Shown: positions 38,920 to 50,868, counted from the first letter of the stretch. The stretch is DNA of 51,324 nucleotides from Balneolaceae bacterium (GCA_007693295.1 REDT01000197.1:1-51324), one strand, 5' to 3'. Made by a program: numbers and translations. The notes: a model not told the origin generated them from the letters alone.

Positions 38920-40410
38920 ATGAAGAGAATAACATCACATATCGTATTATTTGTAGCATTCATGGTGGTCTCATCATCATGCGTAATCCAGCAAAATCCG
39001 GTTTCCGGACAGAAAAGAGCTTTTGCCTATTCGTGGCAACAGGAAATTCAGATAGGCAAGGATGTTGACAGGGAGATTGTCTCGCAATATGGAATTTATG
39101 ATGATTCTGAAATAGAGAAATACGTAATTGATTTAAGTGAGAAAGTGCTCGCAGTAAGCCATATGAGGCGTGAAGATACAGCGAAACAGTTTCGCGAGGC
39201 CGAATTCACATTTCGTGTTTTAGACAGCCCTGTTGTTAATGCTTTTGCGCTGCCCGGAGGGTATATTTATGTGACAAGGGGTTTATTGGCGCATCTCAAC
39301 AATGAGGCTCAGCTTGCCGTTGTGCAGGGGCATGAGATTGGCCACGTTGCCGCCCGCCATGCGTCGCAGAGAGGTATACAGCAAACCATAGGGCAGGTAG
39401 CCATAATTGGTGGTGCAATTCTTGGGCAAGAATTACTTGGCCTGCCCGGAGAAGCCATTTTAAACCTGAGCAGCCAGGCAGCGCAGTTTCTCTTCTTGAG
39501 TTACAGCCGGGATGCTGAGAGGGAGTCTGACCGGCTTGGAGTAGAATATGCTGCGATGAATGGGTATGTAGCCGCAGAAGGAGCTGCTTTTTTTACAAGC
39601 CTTAAAAGAATGTCAGAAAAATCGGGCCAGTCTATTCCAAACATGCTATCAAGTCACCCCAATCCCGGAGAAAGGGAAACTACGATACCCAGGCTGGCTG
39701 ATGAGTGGAAAGAGAAAGGTTATGAACAAACCATCCGAAATACCGAAGCGTATATGCAGATGCTCGATGGTATTACCTTTGGAGAGAATCCGAGGAACGG
39801 TTTTGTAGATGAAAACCGGTTTGTCCATCCTGAGCTTAAGTTTCAGTATCCGGTTCCACAGGGATGGCAGGTGATCAATCAACCCTCCCAGGTGGTATAT
39901 GTGAATCCGGACGGAGATGCAATCATGATTTTAAGAATCGACTCTGAATCAACAACAGCCCGGCAGTCAGTTGAGCAGTTAATTGCAGAGGATGGTTTTG
40001 TACTTCAGCGCCAGGCTGAAACCCAAAGCAGCGGACAGTGGCCGGCATATGAAGCCGATTTCACAGTGCAGCAAGAGGGGGGTACACTTGGGGTGAATGT
40101 CTATGCAGTTGAATATGACAATAACGTGTACCGCTTTATAAACTATACAGAACAGGCAAAGTTTGAACGCTACAGCACCACATTTTCATCCGTAACAAAT
40201 GCATTCGACCGGTTAACCGACCAGCGCATTCTGGATATAGAACCGGTTCGCCTACGAGTTACCCGGGTTGAAACAGATACACGGTTCAGTGACTTACTGC
40301 CATCCCAGCTGCCTATGGATATCGAAGCAGAAGACGTGGCAATTATGAATCAGGTTTACATGGATGATGTTATCAGAGCCGGAACCTATATCAAAATACC
40401 AGTACAGTAG
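38920..40410 (+). CDS. M48 family metalloprotease (lipoprotein)
   Basis: Lipobox [20 protein letters not shown] (HExxH); [18 protein letters not shown]-terminal LysM/LonB-like segment. Confidence 0.92.
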   Translation: MKRITSHIVLFVAFMVVSSSCVIQQNPVSGQKRAFAYSWQQEIQIGKDVDREIVSQYGIYDDSEIEKYVIDLSEKVLAVSHMRREDTAKQFREAEFTFRVLDSPVVNAFALPGGYIYVTRGLLAHLNNEAQLAVVQGHEIGHVAARHASQRGIQQTIGQVAIIGGAILGQELLGLPGEAILNLSSQAAQFLFLSYSRDAERESDRLGVEYAAMNGYVAAEGAAFFTSLKRMSEKSGQSIPNMLSSHPNPGERETTIPRLADEWKEKGYEQTIRNTEAYMQMLDGITFGENPRNGFVDENRFVHPELKFQYPVPQGWQVINQPSQVVYVNPDGDAIMILRIDSESTTARQSVEQLIAEDGFVLQRQAETQSSGQWPAYEADFTVQQEGGTLGVNVYAVEYDNNVYRFINYTEQAKFERYSTTFSSVTNAFDRLTDQRILDIEPVRLRVTRVETDTRFSDLLPSQLPMDIEAEDVAIMNQVYMDDVIRAGTYIKIPVQ

Positions 40411-40418
40411 AAATTATT

Positions 40419-41711
40419 ATGATTGAGCGTTATTCGAGAAAAGAGATGACCGACATCTGGTCTGAACAGAACCATTTTCAAGCCTGGCTCGACGTTGAAC
40501 TTGCAGCCTGCAAGGCGTGGAGCAAAATCGGGAAAATTCCCGCAGAGGATGTTGAGAAACTCTATAAAAATGCGACTTTTGATATTGATCGCATTAAAGA
40601 GATTGAAATGGAAACCCGTCACGATGTAGTTGCCTTTACAAGGTCGGTCTCCGAATCGCTGGGCGAGGAGAAGAAATGGGTTCACTATGGACTTACTTCC
40701 ACAGATGTTGTGGATACGGCCAATGGTTGCCGGTTGAAACAGGCAAATGTACTTCTGAGAACCGGTCTTAATCGCTTTAATAAAGCCCTTGCTGAAAAAG
40801 CGCACGAGCACAAACTAACCGTGATGATGGGGCGCACGCATGGCGTGCACGCCGAACCTACAACTTTCGGCCTCAAATGTGCTCTTTGGTATGCTGAAAT
40901 GCAGCGTAACATGGACCGTTTTGAAAGAGCTGCAGCAGATGTCGAGTTTGGTAAACTATCAGGGGCGGTAGGAACTTTCGCTCATATTCCGCCCGAGGTT
41001 GAAAAAATAACCTGTGAGCTGCTCGGGCTAAGTCCGGCACCTGTTTCCACTCAAACCCTTCAGCGCGACAGGCACGCCTACTACATGGCTACCCTGGCGG
41101 TGATTGGCGGAACCCTGGAGAAGATCGCCGTGGAGATTCGCCATCTGCAGCGAACAGAGCTGCGTGAAGCCGAAGAGTTTTTCCGCAAAGGGCAGAAGGG
41201 TTCATCAGCCATGCCTCACAAGCGTAATCCAATCAGTTCCGAAAATATTACAGGGTGCGCCCGTGTATTGCGCGGATACATGGTTTCAGCCTATGAAAAT
41301 ATGCCTCTCTGGCACGAAAGAGATATCTCTCACTCATCCGTTGAACGAATTATACTTCCGGATGCCACCATACTTCTCGACTACATGCTCCATCGCTTTT
41401 CGAGTGTGATCGAAAAATTGATGGTATATCCTGAGAATATGAAAGAGAATATGGAGAAGACACACGGGCTGGTATTCTCACAGCGACTTCTTTTGATGCT
41501 CATTGAAAAAGGTTTATCAAGAGAAGCTGCCTACGACAGGGTTCAGCCGCTGGCGATGCAGGCGTGGGAAGAGAAAAGATCGTTTCGTGAGTTGGTTGAG
41601 GCAGATACTACCATCCGCGATAACCTTACGCCCGAAGAGATAGAGAGCGCATTCGATTTGAATTACCACACCCGCAGAGTGGATGAAATTTTTAGGCGAG
41701 CCGGCCTCTAA
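40419..41711 (+). CDS. purB: Adenylosuccinate lyase
   Basis: [58 protein letters not shown]. Confidence 0.96.
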   Translation: MIERYSRKEMTDIWSEQNHFQAWLDVELAACKAWSKIGKIPAEDVEKLYKNATFDIDRIKEIEMETRHDVVAFTRSVSESLGEEKKWVHYGLTSTDVVDTANGCRLKQANVLLRTGLNRFNKALAEKAHEHKLTVMMGRTHGVHAEPTTFGLKCALWYAEMQRNMDRFERAAADVEFGKLSGAVGTFAHIPPEVEKITCELLGLSPAPVSTQTLQRDRHAYYMATLAVIGGTLEKIAVEIRHLQRTELREAEEFFRKGQKGSSAMPHKRNPISSENITGCARVLRGYMVSAYENMPLWHERDISHSSVERIILPDATILLDYMLHRFSSVIEKLMVYPENMKENMEKTHGLVFSQRLLLMLIEKGLSREAAYDRVQPLAMQAWEEKRSFRELVEADTTIRDNLTPEEIESAFDLNYHTRRVDEIFRRAGL

Positions 41712-41732
41712 TGTTAACAATCTTAAAGTGAT

Positions 41733-41917
41733 GGTTGAAACCTGACAGCATTCCCGCGCTTTTTGCGGGTTTCTGTCAGCGTTGGCGAAAAGTCCACCGA
41801 CCCTGAATCGCGGATTTCGCCTATGCGCGATCCCAAAGCAACGCTGTTCCCCAAGGGATCCCTTCGGGGCAGTGGGTGTACCGCTAAAGCTGCACCTTCG
41901 GCTGACAGGTTTTGACC
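41733..41917. repeat. Highly structured intergenic palindromic element (MITE/REP-like or ncRNA candidate)
   Basis: Imperfect terminal inverted repeats GGTTGAAACCTGACAG/CTGACAGGTTTTGACC (13/16); internal pairs CCCGC/GCGGG, GCGTTG/CAACGC, GGCGAAA/TTTCGCC, ATCGCG/CGCGAT and CCCCAAGGGATCCCTTCGGGG. Confidence 0.5.
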
Positions 41918-42078
41918 GACATTTCATATTTGACTTAACACTAGGGTATTATACTCTCCATTTAAAGCAGTTCACAGAAGGATTATTCAGCCTGTAATTA
42001 TTTTCAAACAGGGGTGACACTTAGTTGTCACACCCGCCTTGTAAATTGTGATCAAACATTAAAACAAACCTGATTACA

Positions 42079-42405
42079 ATGAATAATTCAGCTTTTAAGT
42101 CCGCCACTTCATTCAAGGCCGAGCCGCTTCTTTTCTCCATCTTTCATAAGGCGGAAGCCGAATATCTTCAAATAGAGCAGATGTTTGCCATGCTTGGCTG
42201 GGAAGAGTTGCCCAACGAAATCAAACTTAACATCGAAGAGGATGTTAAAGGGTATATTGATGAACTTCACGGAAACTATTCAACAAATTGCCCGCATATT
42301 CAGCGCAGGCGTGAAAGCGTTGATTTTTGGGTAAACAGTTATATCGACGGTGTGTGTACACTGGATACAGCGGCACAGGCTTTAAAGGTAAACGGCTTGA
42401 TTTGA
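42079..42405 (+). CDS. Hypothetical protein (108 aa)
   Basis: Coding-like composition (MFAMLGWEELPNEIKLNIEEDVKGYIDELHG...); no recognised family. Confidence 0.6.
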   Translation: MNNSAFKSATSFKAEPLLFSIFHKAEAEYLQIEQMFAMLGWEELPNEIKLNIEEDVKGYIDELHGNYSTNCPHIQRRRESVDFWVNSYIDGVCTLDTAAQALKVNGLI

Positions 42406-42483
42406 ATTAATCCCTAATCGGGGTAAAGAAGTTCTGAATGATTTGTTATCTTTACCAAAACGTAAACGAAGCGAATTTTTTCC

Positions 42484-43959
42484 ATGAATAACTCCCCCTT
42501 CTCCAAAATCACCCGACAGGGGTTAACCTACGATGATGTTCTTTTAGTACCCGCACACTCTCAGGTTTTACCACGCGATGTTGATACCAAAGTACAGTTA
42601 ACCCCCACATTAACACTTAACGTGCCCATCATTAGTGCTGCGATGGATACAGTTTCGGAATATCGTATGGCGATAGCGCTGGCGCGTGAAGGAGGGATAG
42701 CCATGCTGCACAAGAACATGTCGATCGAAGATCAGGCTGAGCATGTAAGGCTGGTTAAGAGGAGCGAGAGCGGAATGATTGTAGACCCAGTTACGCTGCC
42801 TTCAACGGCAACGGTAAAAGATGCCCGGGCCCTGATGAAGAAGCATAAGATTGGGGGAATTCCAATAGTTGAACCCGACAACAGGCTTGTTGGAATTGTT
42901 ACCAACCGGGATCTCAGGTTTGAGCACTATGTAGACAAGGAGTTGGGAACCATTATGACCCGCAACAACCTGATCACTGCAAAAGCGAATACCAACCTGG
43001 AAGAGGCCGAAGAGATTTTGCAGCAGTATAAAGTAGAAAAGCTTCCTATTGTAGATTCAAACAATATTTTAGTTGGGTTGATTACATTTAAAGACATTGA
43101 GAAAAAAATGAACTTCCCCAACGCCTGCAAGGATGAAATGGGCAGGTTAAGGGTAGGGGCCGCAGTAGGTATAAGCCCGGATACCATGGACCGCGTGGAT
43201 GCGCTGGTAGATTCGGGTGTGGACGTTATCACTGTAGATACTGCCCATGGGCACTCCGCCGGTGTGATTGCGATGGTTAAAGAGATAAAGTCGAAGTATA
43301 AAGAGCTGAATGTAATTGGGGGCAATATTGCAACCCGTGCCGCAGCCGAAGCTCTTGTTGAGGCCGGTGCCGATGTTGTAAAAGTTGGAGTCGGGCCCGG
43401 TTCTATTTGTACCACACGCGTTGTAACCGGTGTTGGTGTACCTCAGCTCTCTGCGGTCATGGAGATTGCGGAGTTTACAAGCAAGAATAACATTGGCCTG
43501 ATTGCCGACGGAGGCATCAAACAGACCGGTGATATTCCAAAGGCAATTGCCGGCGGTGCCGACGCTGTTATGATGGGATCAATGTTTGCAGGTGTGGATG
43601 AAAGCCCCGGTGAAACCATTATCTATGAGTCGCGGAAGTATAAATCGTATCGGGGTATGGGCAGCATCAGCGCAATGGATAAAGGATCGAAAGACCGTTA
43701 TTTTCAGGATGTTGAAGACGATCTTAGAAAATTGGTGCCTGAAGGAATAGAAGGCCGTGTGCCATATAAAGGTTATTTGGGTGAAGTTGTTCACCAGATG
43801 GTGGGTGGGCTTAGAGCGGCCATGGGTTATGTTGGCGCCCCTTCTATAAAAGAACTTAAGGAAGCTGAGTTTGTTCAGATCTCTGCTGCAAGTTACAGGG
43901 AGAGTCATCCACATTCGGTGCAGATTACCAAAGAGGCACCAAACTACTCTGTTTCTTAA
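42484..43959 (+). CDS. guaB: Inosine-5'-monophosphate dehydrogenase
   Basis: [13 protein letters not shown], two CBS domains, [52 protein letters not shown]. Confidence 0.97.
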   Translation: MNNSPFSKITRQGLTYDDVLLVPAHSQVLPRDVDTKVQLTPTLTLNVPIISAAMDTVSEYRMAIALAREGGIAMLHKNMSIEDQAEHVRLVKRSESGMIVDPVTLPSTATVKDARALMKKHKIGGIPIVEPDNRLVGIVTNRDLRFEHYVDKELGTIMTRNNLITAKANTNLEEAEEILQQYKVEKLPIVDSNNILVGLITFKDIEKKMNFPNACKDEMGRLRVGAAVGISPDTMDRVDALVDSGVDVITVDTAHGHSAGVIAMVKEIKSKYKELNVIGGNIATRAAAEALVEAGADVVKVGVGPGSICTTRVVTGVGVPQLSAVMEIAEFTSKNNIGLIADGGIKQTGDIPKAIAGGADAVMMGSMFAGVDESPGETIIYESRKYKSYRGMGSISAMDKGSKDRYFQDVEDDLRKLVPEGIEGRVPYKGYLGEVVHQMVGGLRAAMGYVGAPSIKELKEAEFVQISAASYRESHPHSVQITKEAPNYSVS

Positions 43960-44025
43960 TTGTTACAGTAACAAACCCCACATGTAACTCTCTTTATATA
44001 TGAATCGATTCAATCTGAGTTAATT

Positions 44026-44880
44026 ATGTGGGATTTCATTAAAAAAATATTCTCTGAGCGTGACGGCGACGTTACGGTTGTAGTACTTGATGAACATAAC
44101 CCGGATGGTTCAAGCTCCTTCAAACTGCGCTCTATCGACATTATTAAAATAGGGCTTCTGGTTGTACTTATATCTGTTATAATCACAATTGTGATGTTCT
44201 TTGCTACACCCTTAGGTTCACTATATCAGCATCAGCAGGATCTGTCACTGCGTAACAACGTTCTGGAAATTAGCGAGCGCGTTGCATCGCTGCAAGATTC
44301 GCTTGCCTCCAGGGATATGCAGCTGCAGGATATGAGAGAAGTGTTACGAACATCGCGTGATACAGTGTTTAATGTGCAGCATCGAGCCGATTTTACCGAT
44401 AACGGCAGTCAGGGTGGTATGGGCCGTGCAGGCAGTTCACCGTCCATAAATGCTTATGAAATGCTTTCTCAAAATGAGATTATCCTTTCAGGCAGAATGG
44501 GCAATGTGCCGGATTTCCCTGCAAATTATCCGATTTCAGGAACACTGACCCAAGAATATTCGTCCGAAAAAGGTCACTATGGGATAGACATCGCTGCCCG
44601 TCCCGGAACAGAGTTCAGGGCGCTGGCTGATGGAACGGTAGTGAATTCGGGTTGGAGAATTAACTATGGTTATGTTATTTACCTGCAACATTCCGATGGA
44701 ATTATGAGTGTTTACAAACACGGTGCAAAAATAACGAAACAAAAGGGCGACTTTGTTTTAAAAGGAGATATTTTGGGAAAGATAGGTGACAGGGGCGTTC
44801 TTAGTTCAGGTTCACATCTGCATCTTGAAATATGGAGAAACGGTGTGCCTCAGAACCCGAAAATGTATTTAATTAACTAA
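44026..44880 (+). CDS. M23 family metallopeptidase (membrane-anchored)
   Basis: N-terminal TM helix and coiled coil; HYGIDIAARPGTEFRALADGTV...GSHLHLEIWRNG. Confidence 0.92.
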   Translation: MWDFIKKIFSERDGDVTVVVLDEHNPDGSSSFKLRSIDIIKIGLLVVLISVIITIVMFFATPLGSLYQHQQDLSLRNNVLEISERVASLQDSLASRDMQLQDMREVLRTSRDTVFNVQHRADFTDNGSQGGMGRAGSSPSINAYEMLSQNEIILSGRMGNVPDFPANYPISGTLTQEYSSEKGHYGIDIAARPGTEFRALADGTVVNSGWRINYGYVIYLQHSDGIMSVYKHGAKITKQKGDFVLKGDILGKIGDRGVLSSGSHLHLEIWRNGVPQNPKMYLIN

Positions 44881-44891
44881 TTTCAGTCATT

Positions 44892-45329
44892 ATGTTTAAC
44901 AACAAAACCGCAAAAAAAGTGAATGGATCAAGTTCAGCACAATCACCCTCGCTAAATATGATTAGTGAAGGAACCAATTTAAAAGGAACTCTTAACTCTG
45001 AAAACGATATTCGTATTGCCGGAAAAATAGATGGTGAAGCAATTTCAAAAGGGAAATTAATCATTACATCAACCGGTGTTGTGAAGGGTGATGCACGGGT
45101 AACAGACGCCGATATTGCCGGAAAAATAGAGGGCAATTTACGTGTTTCAGGCAAGCTGAATCTTCGGCAAACTGCTGTCATTAATGGTGACATTTACACC
45201 AAAACTCTTGTTGTTGAAGAGGGAGCACAGATCAATGGCTCTTGCCACATGGGTGCTGAAGTAAAAGCCCAGGTAAATGAAGTGGACAATAAGAGATCTG
45301 TCAAAATTAAAACAGAAGATGAGAAGTAA
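44892..45329 (+). CDS. Bactofilin (polymer-forming cytoskeletal protein)
   Basis: LNSENDIRIAGKIDGEAISKGKLIITSTGVVKGDARVTDADIAGKIEGNLRVSGKLNLRQTAVINGDIYTKTLVVEEGAQINGSCHMG. Confidence 0.93.
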   Translation: MFNNKTAKKVNGSSSAQSPSLNMISEGTNLKGTLNSENDIRIAGKIDGEAISKGKLIITSTGVVKGDARVTDADIAGKIEGNLRVSGKLNLRQTAVINGDIYTKTLVVEEGAQINGSCHMGAEVKAQVNEVDNKRSVKIKTEDEK

Positions 45330-45331
45330 AT

Positions 45332-45547
45332 TTGTTTAAAGATAAAGGGCTCAAAAATTACCTTGAGTATCTCACTTTAGGTACCGAAATAGCATTCACC
45401 ATAGGTGCGCCAATTCTAATTGGTTTCTGGATCGACTCCAGATATGATACCAGCCCATGGTTTATTTTGGGAGGTGTATTATTAGCCATGACCATGCTGG
45501 TAGTGATGCTGATAAGGTTAAACCGCAAGTTAAACAAATCAGAGTGA
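45332..45547 (+). CDS. AtpZ/AtpI family protein
   Basis: Two-TM 71-aa protein immediately upstream of atp genes; TTG start. Confidence 0.78.
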   Translation: MFKDKGLKNYLEYLTLGTEIAFTIGAPILIGFWIDSRYDTSPWFILGGVLLAMTMLVVMLIRLNRKLNKSE

Positions 45548-45551
45548 GAAG

Positions 45552-45932
45552 ATGTCTAACCCTTTCCAGTCAAAAATAGCTGTAGCTCTAATCAGTTTTG
45601 CGGCACTGTTTTTTGTGATCTTTTTGCTGTTACCCACTCACGCATCATCCGGTTGGGCAGCCGGATATCTTTTGGGGTTTCTCGCAGTGGTACTTCACTA
45701 TGTAATGGCTCTGTTAACTAAGAAGATTAGCGAGCAGTACATCATGCGGTACTACTTTGTGGGTCTTTTTGTTCGTTTCTTGATTGTATTGGGCTTATTT
45801 TTGTTATTAATCACTTCAGGAAAATTTGATCATTTAAGCTTTACTGTTAGCTTCTTAATTTCTTATATTTTCCATTCTAAAATCGATATGATAATACTGA
45901 ACGAAAAACTAACCAACCAGTCGGTTAAATAA
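45552..45932 (+). CDS. AtpI-like (ATP synthase I chain-like) membrane protein
   Basis: 126-aa, about 4-TM protein between atpZ and atpB; identity inferred mainly from position and topology. Confidence 0.55.
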   Translation: MSNPFQSKIAVALISFAALFFVIFLLLPTHASSGWAAGYLLGFLAVVLHYVMALLTKKISEQYIMRYYFVGLFVRFLIVLGLFLLLITSGKFDHLSFTVSFLISYIFHSKIDMIILNEKLTNQSVK

Positions 45933-45941
45933 GCTGTTGTA

Positions 45942-46991
45942 ATGACCCAAATAGTGCGTCGCGTTGTTGTTGCTCTTCTATTCTTATTGGTGCTAAATCC
46001 CAACTTGCTGGCAGCAGATTCATCTGAAAATAATGAACCTGTAATTGACGTGATGGGAAAAGTGGTTGATCACGACTATTTTGAAATTTTCAACCAGAAA
46101 ATTTATCTCCCGCGTATCTTTCTAGTTGAAGGTGGACTGCATTTCTACAGAAATACCCAGTCGGCAATTGAGTCAGGTGAATTTCAGATGGTAGATGGTA
46201 CAATGATTCGTGCAGATGGGGCACCGGTTTCAATTGACTTCTCGATCACATCGCACCTTCTCTTTGTCTGGTTTGGTATGATATTGACGCTTTTAATCAC
46301 ATTTTGGGCTTCTTTTAAGTACAAAAAGGGAACCGGGGGTGATACTGAACCCAAGGGTTCCGGTCAGAATCTGTTTGAAGTATTCTTTGTTTTTATCAGA
46401 GACGATATAGCAAAAGAGTATATAGCCGACAACAAACACACTAAGTTTGTCTCGTACCTTTTTTCTGTCTTCATGGCCATTTCGTTTATGAACCTGTTTG
46501 GGCTTTTACCCTGGGGCGCTTCAGCAACCGCAGATTTGACAGTAACGGCAACGCTTGCGGCAATAACATTTTTTATTACACAGTTTAACGGCTCAAAAGA
46601 TCATTGGGAACATGTATTTATGTTTCCGGGTGTGCACCCATTAATGAGAATTATTTTAACTCCGGTTGAAATACTGGGACTTTTCACAAAGCCTTTTGCG
46701 TTAGCTGTTCGTCTTTTTGCCAATATGCTGTCAGGAAAGATTATGATTGTCTGTATACTTGGATTGATCTTTATTTTTACCGAGATTTTCGGCCCAATGG
46801 TTGGTGTAGGCTCCAGTATTCTATGGGTAGCACTAACGGCAGCACTCTACATTCTGAAAGCGTTTATCGGTTTACTACAGGCTTACATTTTTACACTGCT
46901 CTCTGCTGTATTTATCGGCATGGCAGTTGAAGAGCATCATCATCAAGATCATGAATCATCTGTTGCAATGACCAAAGATGTTCAGATCTAA
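45942..46991 (+). CDS. atpB: F0F1 ATP synthase subunit A
   Basis: KPFALAVRLFANMLSGKIMI; LQAYIFTLLSAVFIGMAVEEHHH; N-terminal extension. Confidence 0.96.
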   Translation: MTQIVRRVVVALLFLLVLNPNLLAADSSENNEPVIDVMGKVVDHDYFEIFNQKIYLPRIFLVEGGLHFYRNTQSAIESGEFQMVDGTMIRADGAPVSIDFSITSHLLFVWFGMILTLLITFWASFKYKKGTGGDTEPKGSGQNLFEVFFVFIRDDIAKEYIADNKHTKFVSYLFSVFMAISFMNLFGLLPWGASATADLTVTATLAAITFFITQFNGSKDHWEHVFMFPGVHPLMRIILTPVEILGLFTKPFALAVRLFANMLSGKIMIVCILGLIFIFTEIFGPMVGVGSSILWVALTAALYILKAFIGLLQAYIFTLLSAVFIGMAVEEHHHQDHESSVAMTKDVQI

Positions 46992-46994
46992 TAA

Positions 46995-47249
<255 letters not shown>

Positions 47250-47262
47250 TTAACAATCAGAA

Positions 47263-47778
47263 ATGATCTTTATAGCAAGCGGGGGAGGTATTCTCTCTTT
47301 CAATACCGGCTTTGCCTTTTGGGTAATAGTCTCAATGGTTCTGTTTCTTTATGTGATGGGCAAGTACGCTTTACCGCCTATCGTTAAAGCGCTTGATCAA
47401 AGAGAAAGCCGTATTAAAGAGTCTTTAGAGTCTGCCGAAATTGCATTGGCGAAAGCTGAGCAAATTTCAAAAGACAATAAAAAGGCTCTGAAAGAGGCGG
47501 AGATCCAAGCCCAGAAGATTCGCAAGGAGGCACTTGAAGATGCCGAAATGTTGAGAACAGAAAAGATCGAAAAAGCCAAACAGGATGCTGAAAAAATTCT
47601 GGTTAACGCTCGTAATACCATTGAACAAGAAAAGAAGAAAGCTCTTGTTGAATTGCGTAACGAAGTAGCTGACCTGGCCATAAAATCAGCTACTTTGATT
47701 CTGAATTCGGAATTAGATCAGATAAAGAACAAAAAACTGGTTGATAATTTCATTAAAGATCTCTCAACGCATATTTAG
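47263..47778 (+). CDS. atpF: F0F1 ATP synthase subunit B
   Basis: Single TM plus long charged coiled coil; gene order. Confidence 0.93.
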   Translation: MIFIASGGGILSFNTGFAFWVIVSMVLFLYVMGKYALPPIVKALDQRESRIKESLESAEIALAKAEQISKDNKKALKEAEIQAQKIRKEALEDAEMLRTEKIEKAKQDAEKILVNARNTIEQEKKKALVELRNEVADLAIKSATLILNSELDQIKNKKLVDNFIKDLSTHI

Positions 47779-47784
47779 TAATCT

Positions 47785-48327
47785 ATGGTAATTAAAGCTG
47801 CTCGTCGATACGCAAATGCAATGCTCATTACAGCTATAGAGCAGAAAATCCTCGAAAAGATTAAAGATGATATGCTTTTGATTAAGCAAGCTATTTCAGA
47901 TTCTTCTGAACTAAGCCTGTTTCTGAAAAGCCCCATCATAAAAAAAGAGGTAAAAAAATCGGCATTGGAGGCAATTTTTGAAGGAAAAATTGAAGAATTG
48001 ACTTCAAATATGATCACCATACTTTCTAATAAAGGCAGGGAAAATCTTCTCTATGGTATTACGCTAAGTTTCATTGAGCTCTACTACGAGCATAAAAACA
48101 TAATAGAAGTTGATGTGAATTCAGCTTTTGAGTTAAAAAAAGATGAACAGGCCAGCCTGAAGAATGAATTGGAGCACGCTACAGGTAAATCCGTATTACT
48201 GAATGTAATTATTAATAAAGACCTGATAGGCGGACTAACCGTTCGAATAGCTGATACCGTTATAGACGGTTCAGTAAAGCATAAACTAAATCAGCTTAAG
48301 ATTAAATTCACTACTGCTGTAGAATAA
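47785..48327 (+). CDS. atpH: F0F1 ATP synthase subunit delta
   Basis: AARRYANAMLITA; C-terminal NKDLIGGLTVRIADTVIDGSVKHKLNQLK. Confidence 0.93.
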   Translation: MVIKAARRYANAMLITAIEQKILEKIKDDMLLIKQAISDSSELSLFLKSPIIKKEVKKSALEAIFEGKIEELTSNMITILSNKGRENLLYGITLSFIELYYEHKNIIEVDVNSAFELKKDEQASLKNELEHATGKSVLLNVIINKDLIGGLTVRIADTVIDGSVKHKLNQLKIKFTTAVE

Positions 48328-48343
48328 AAATTTAGGATAAATA

Positions 48344-49960
48344 ATGAGTCAAGTCAGACCAGACGAAATATCGGCCATTTTACGAAAACAGCTTACAGGC
48401 TTTGATTCAGAAGCTGATGTCTATGACATGGGTACTGTTTTAGAAGTAGGTGATGGTATAGCCAGGATATATGGATTGGCAAAAGTCCAGGCCGGAGAAT
48501 TGGTTGAATTGCCTGATTCACTGGATAGTGAAGGCAAACCGGTTCGGGGAATGGTATTAAACCTCGAAGAGGATAATGTGGGTATCGTGCTATTCGGATC
48601 ATCCAATGTTGTTGAAGAGGGCCATACCGTAAAAAGAACTAAAAGTATTGCCTCCCTTCAAGTGGGCGATGGAGTTTTGGGCAGGGTAATTGACCCGCTC
48701 GGACGCCCCCTGGATGGTAAAGGCGAAATAGCCGGTGAAACTATCGAATTACCCCTCGAGCGAAAGGCTCCCGGAGTAATATACCGGCAGCCCGTAGGCG
48801 AGCCGCTACAAACCGGACTTAAAGCGATCGATGCATTAATTCCGATTGGTAGGGGGCAGCGTGAACTTATAATTGGTGACCGGCAAACCGGAAAAACAGC
48901 CGTAGCCATTGATACCATTATTAATCAGAAATATACTCAGGATTCAGAAAAGCCGGTTTTTTGTATATATGTTGCAGTTGGCCAGAAGGGATCAACCGTT
49001 GCAAACATCGTAAGTACTCTTAAAGAGTATGGTGCTATGGATTATACCGTTGTTGTATCTGCACCTGCCAGTAGCTCTGCACCGATGCGCTATATTGCGC
49101 CTTTTGCCGGTGCCGCCATTGGTGAGTATTTCCGCGATACAGGACGTCATGCCCTGGTTATATACGATGATTTATCCAAACAGGCTGTAGCTTACCGTGA
49201 ACTTTCACTTTTACTGAGGCGGCCGCCGGGACGTGAAGCCTATCCGGGTGATGTATTTTATCTGCACAGCCGTCTTCTCGAGAGATCTGCGAAGATCATT
49301 GAGAATGATGAAGTTGCAAAAATGATGAATAATATTCCTGACGAGCTGGTTCCGAAGATGAAAGGTGGCGGATCATTAACTGCACTTCCCGTAATTGAAA
49401 CGCAGGCAGGTGATGTATCGGCTTATATTCCGACGAACGTAATTTCAATCACTGATGGCCAGATCTTTTTGGATACCGATCTGTTCAACAGCGGTATTCG
49501 GCCTGCTATTGATGTTGGTATTTCGGTTTCACGTGTGGGTGGTTCTGCACAGGTGAAGTCGATGAAGAAGCTTTCAGGTACACTTAAATTAGATCTTGCA
49601 CAATACCGGGAACTGGAAGCATTCTCGAAATTTGGCTCTGATCTTGATGCTGCAACCCAGCGTCAGCTAAAGCGTGGTGAACGAACTGTTGAACTGATGA
49701 AACAGAGTGAATATAAGCCGCTGCCCGTTGAGCAACAGATAGCACTGCTTAAGGTGAACAATTCAGGCCTGTTTGATAATCTTCCTGTTACTAAAATTCA
49801 GGCTTTTGAGTCTATGTTTTTAGAGACGGTTGGTGTGCGATATTCTAAAAAGATGGAATTTCTTGCTCAATCAGGACAGCTTGACGATACCTTTGGTGAA
49901 GAGCTTCTTTCTGTTGCAGAGAGTATTATTGATCAACTTATTGCGGGAGAAGAGGCGTAA
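48344..49960 (+). CDS. atpA: F0F1 ATP synthase subunit alpha
   Basis: [61 protein letters not shown]. Confidence 0.98.
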   Translation: MSQVRPDEISAILRKQLTGFDSEADVYDMGTVLEVGDGIARIYGLAKVQAGELVELPDSLDSEGKPVRGMVLNLEEDNVGIVLFGSSNVVEEGHTVKRTKSIASLQVGDGVLGRVIDPLGRPLDGKGEIAGETIELPLERKAPGVIYRQPVGEPLQTGLKAIDALIPIGRGQRELIIGDRQTGKTAVAIDTIINQKYTQDSEKPVFCIYVAVGQKGSTVANIVSTLKEYGAMDYTVVVSAPASSSAPMRYIAPFAGAAIGEYFRDTGRHALVIYDDLSKQAVAYRELSLLLRRPPGREAYPGDVFYLHSRLLERSAKIIENDEVAKMMNNIPDELVPKMKGGGSLTALPVIETQAGDVSAYIPTNVISITDGQIFLDTDLFNSGIRPAIDVGISVSRVGGSAQVKSMKKLSGTLKLDLAQYRELEAFSKFGSDLDAATQRQLKRGERTVELMKQSEYKPLPVEQQIALLKVNNSGLFDNLPVTKIQAFESMFLETVGVRYSKKMEFLAQSGQLDDTFGEELLSVAESIIDQLIAGEEA

Positions 49961-49963
49961 AGA

Positions 49964-50857
49964 ATGGCTAACCTGCGCGATATACGAAACCGGATTTCAT
50001 CTATTGAGAATACTCAGCAGATTACAAAGGCCATGAAAATGGTTGCGGCTGCGAAATTGAGGAAAGCTCAGCAGAAAATGGTTGCTACCCGGCCCTATGC
50101 CAAAAAAATGCAAAGTGTTGTTGGCAGGCTGGTTTCCGGTGCAGGTACCGATAATATTGTTATGCGTCAGCCCGAAGAAACCAAAGCGGTACTGATGATT
50201 GTTGTTGGTTCAGACAAAGGGCTCTGCGGCGGATTCAACAACAATCTGTTCAAAGAGGTTGAAAAGTTCATAGCTGAAGAGCTCGACCGGTTCAATAAAG
50301 AAGGAACATTACACCTGATTACAATTGGAAGGAAAGCTGAAGCTTATTTTAAGAAACGAAACTATCACGTAGTTGACACAAATACCGGTTTTTTTGATAA
50401 TCTGAACTATGAGGATACTTCCGAGATTATGAGCGCGGCAATAGAGAAGTTTGCTGAAAGCACATATGATAAAGTTCTCATCGCATTTAATGAGTTTAAA
50501 ACGGTTATTACACAAAACAGGTTGATAGAAGAAGTTCTGCCGATTAATTCGCAAAAATTGGCAGAACTTGATGATAATAAAGATAATAATCAGGTTATTG
50601 ATTATATTTATGAGCCTGATGCACAAACAATTCTGGATGAGATTTTACCGGTTCATTTAAAAATGCAGTTGTGGCGGGCAGTGCTCGAATCGAATGCATC
50701 TGAGCAGGGAGCCAGAATGGCCGCAATGGATAATGCTACTGAAAATGCCAAAGAGCTCAGAGATGAGCTTAAATTGAAGTACAACCAGGCCCGGCAGAGT
50801 GCCATTACCACAGAAATTTCTGAGATTGTTTCCGGTGCAGCGGCATTGGAAGATTAA
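49964..50857 (+). CDS. atpG: F0F1 ATP synthase subunit gamma
   Basis: NLRDIRNRISSIENTQQITKAMKMVAAAKLRKAQ; SDKGLCGGFNNNLFK; ARQSAITTEISEIVSGAAAL. Confidence 0.97.
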   Translation: MANLRDIRNRISSIENTQQITKAMKMVAAAKLRKAQQKMVATRPYAKKMQSVVGRLVSGAGTDNIVMRQPEETKAVLMIVVGSDKGLCGGFNNNLFKEVEKFIAEELDRFNKEGTLHLITIGRKAEAYFKKRNYHVVDTNTGFFDNLNYEDTSEIMSAAIEKFAESTYDKVLIAFNEFKTVITQNRLIEEVLPINSQKLAELDDNKDNNQVIDYIYEPDAQTILDEILPVHLKMQLWRAVLESNASEQGARMAAMDNATENAKELRDELKLKYNQARQSAITTEISEIVSGAAALED

Positions 50858-50868
50858 TTGAGATGATA

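Noticed and set aside
42927-43415. 162-aa antisense ORF opposite guaB
   Set aside because: Ser/Thr/Ala/Pro-rich shadow of a well-supported CDS.
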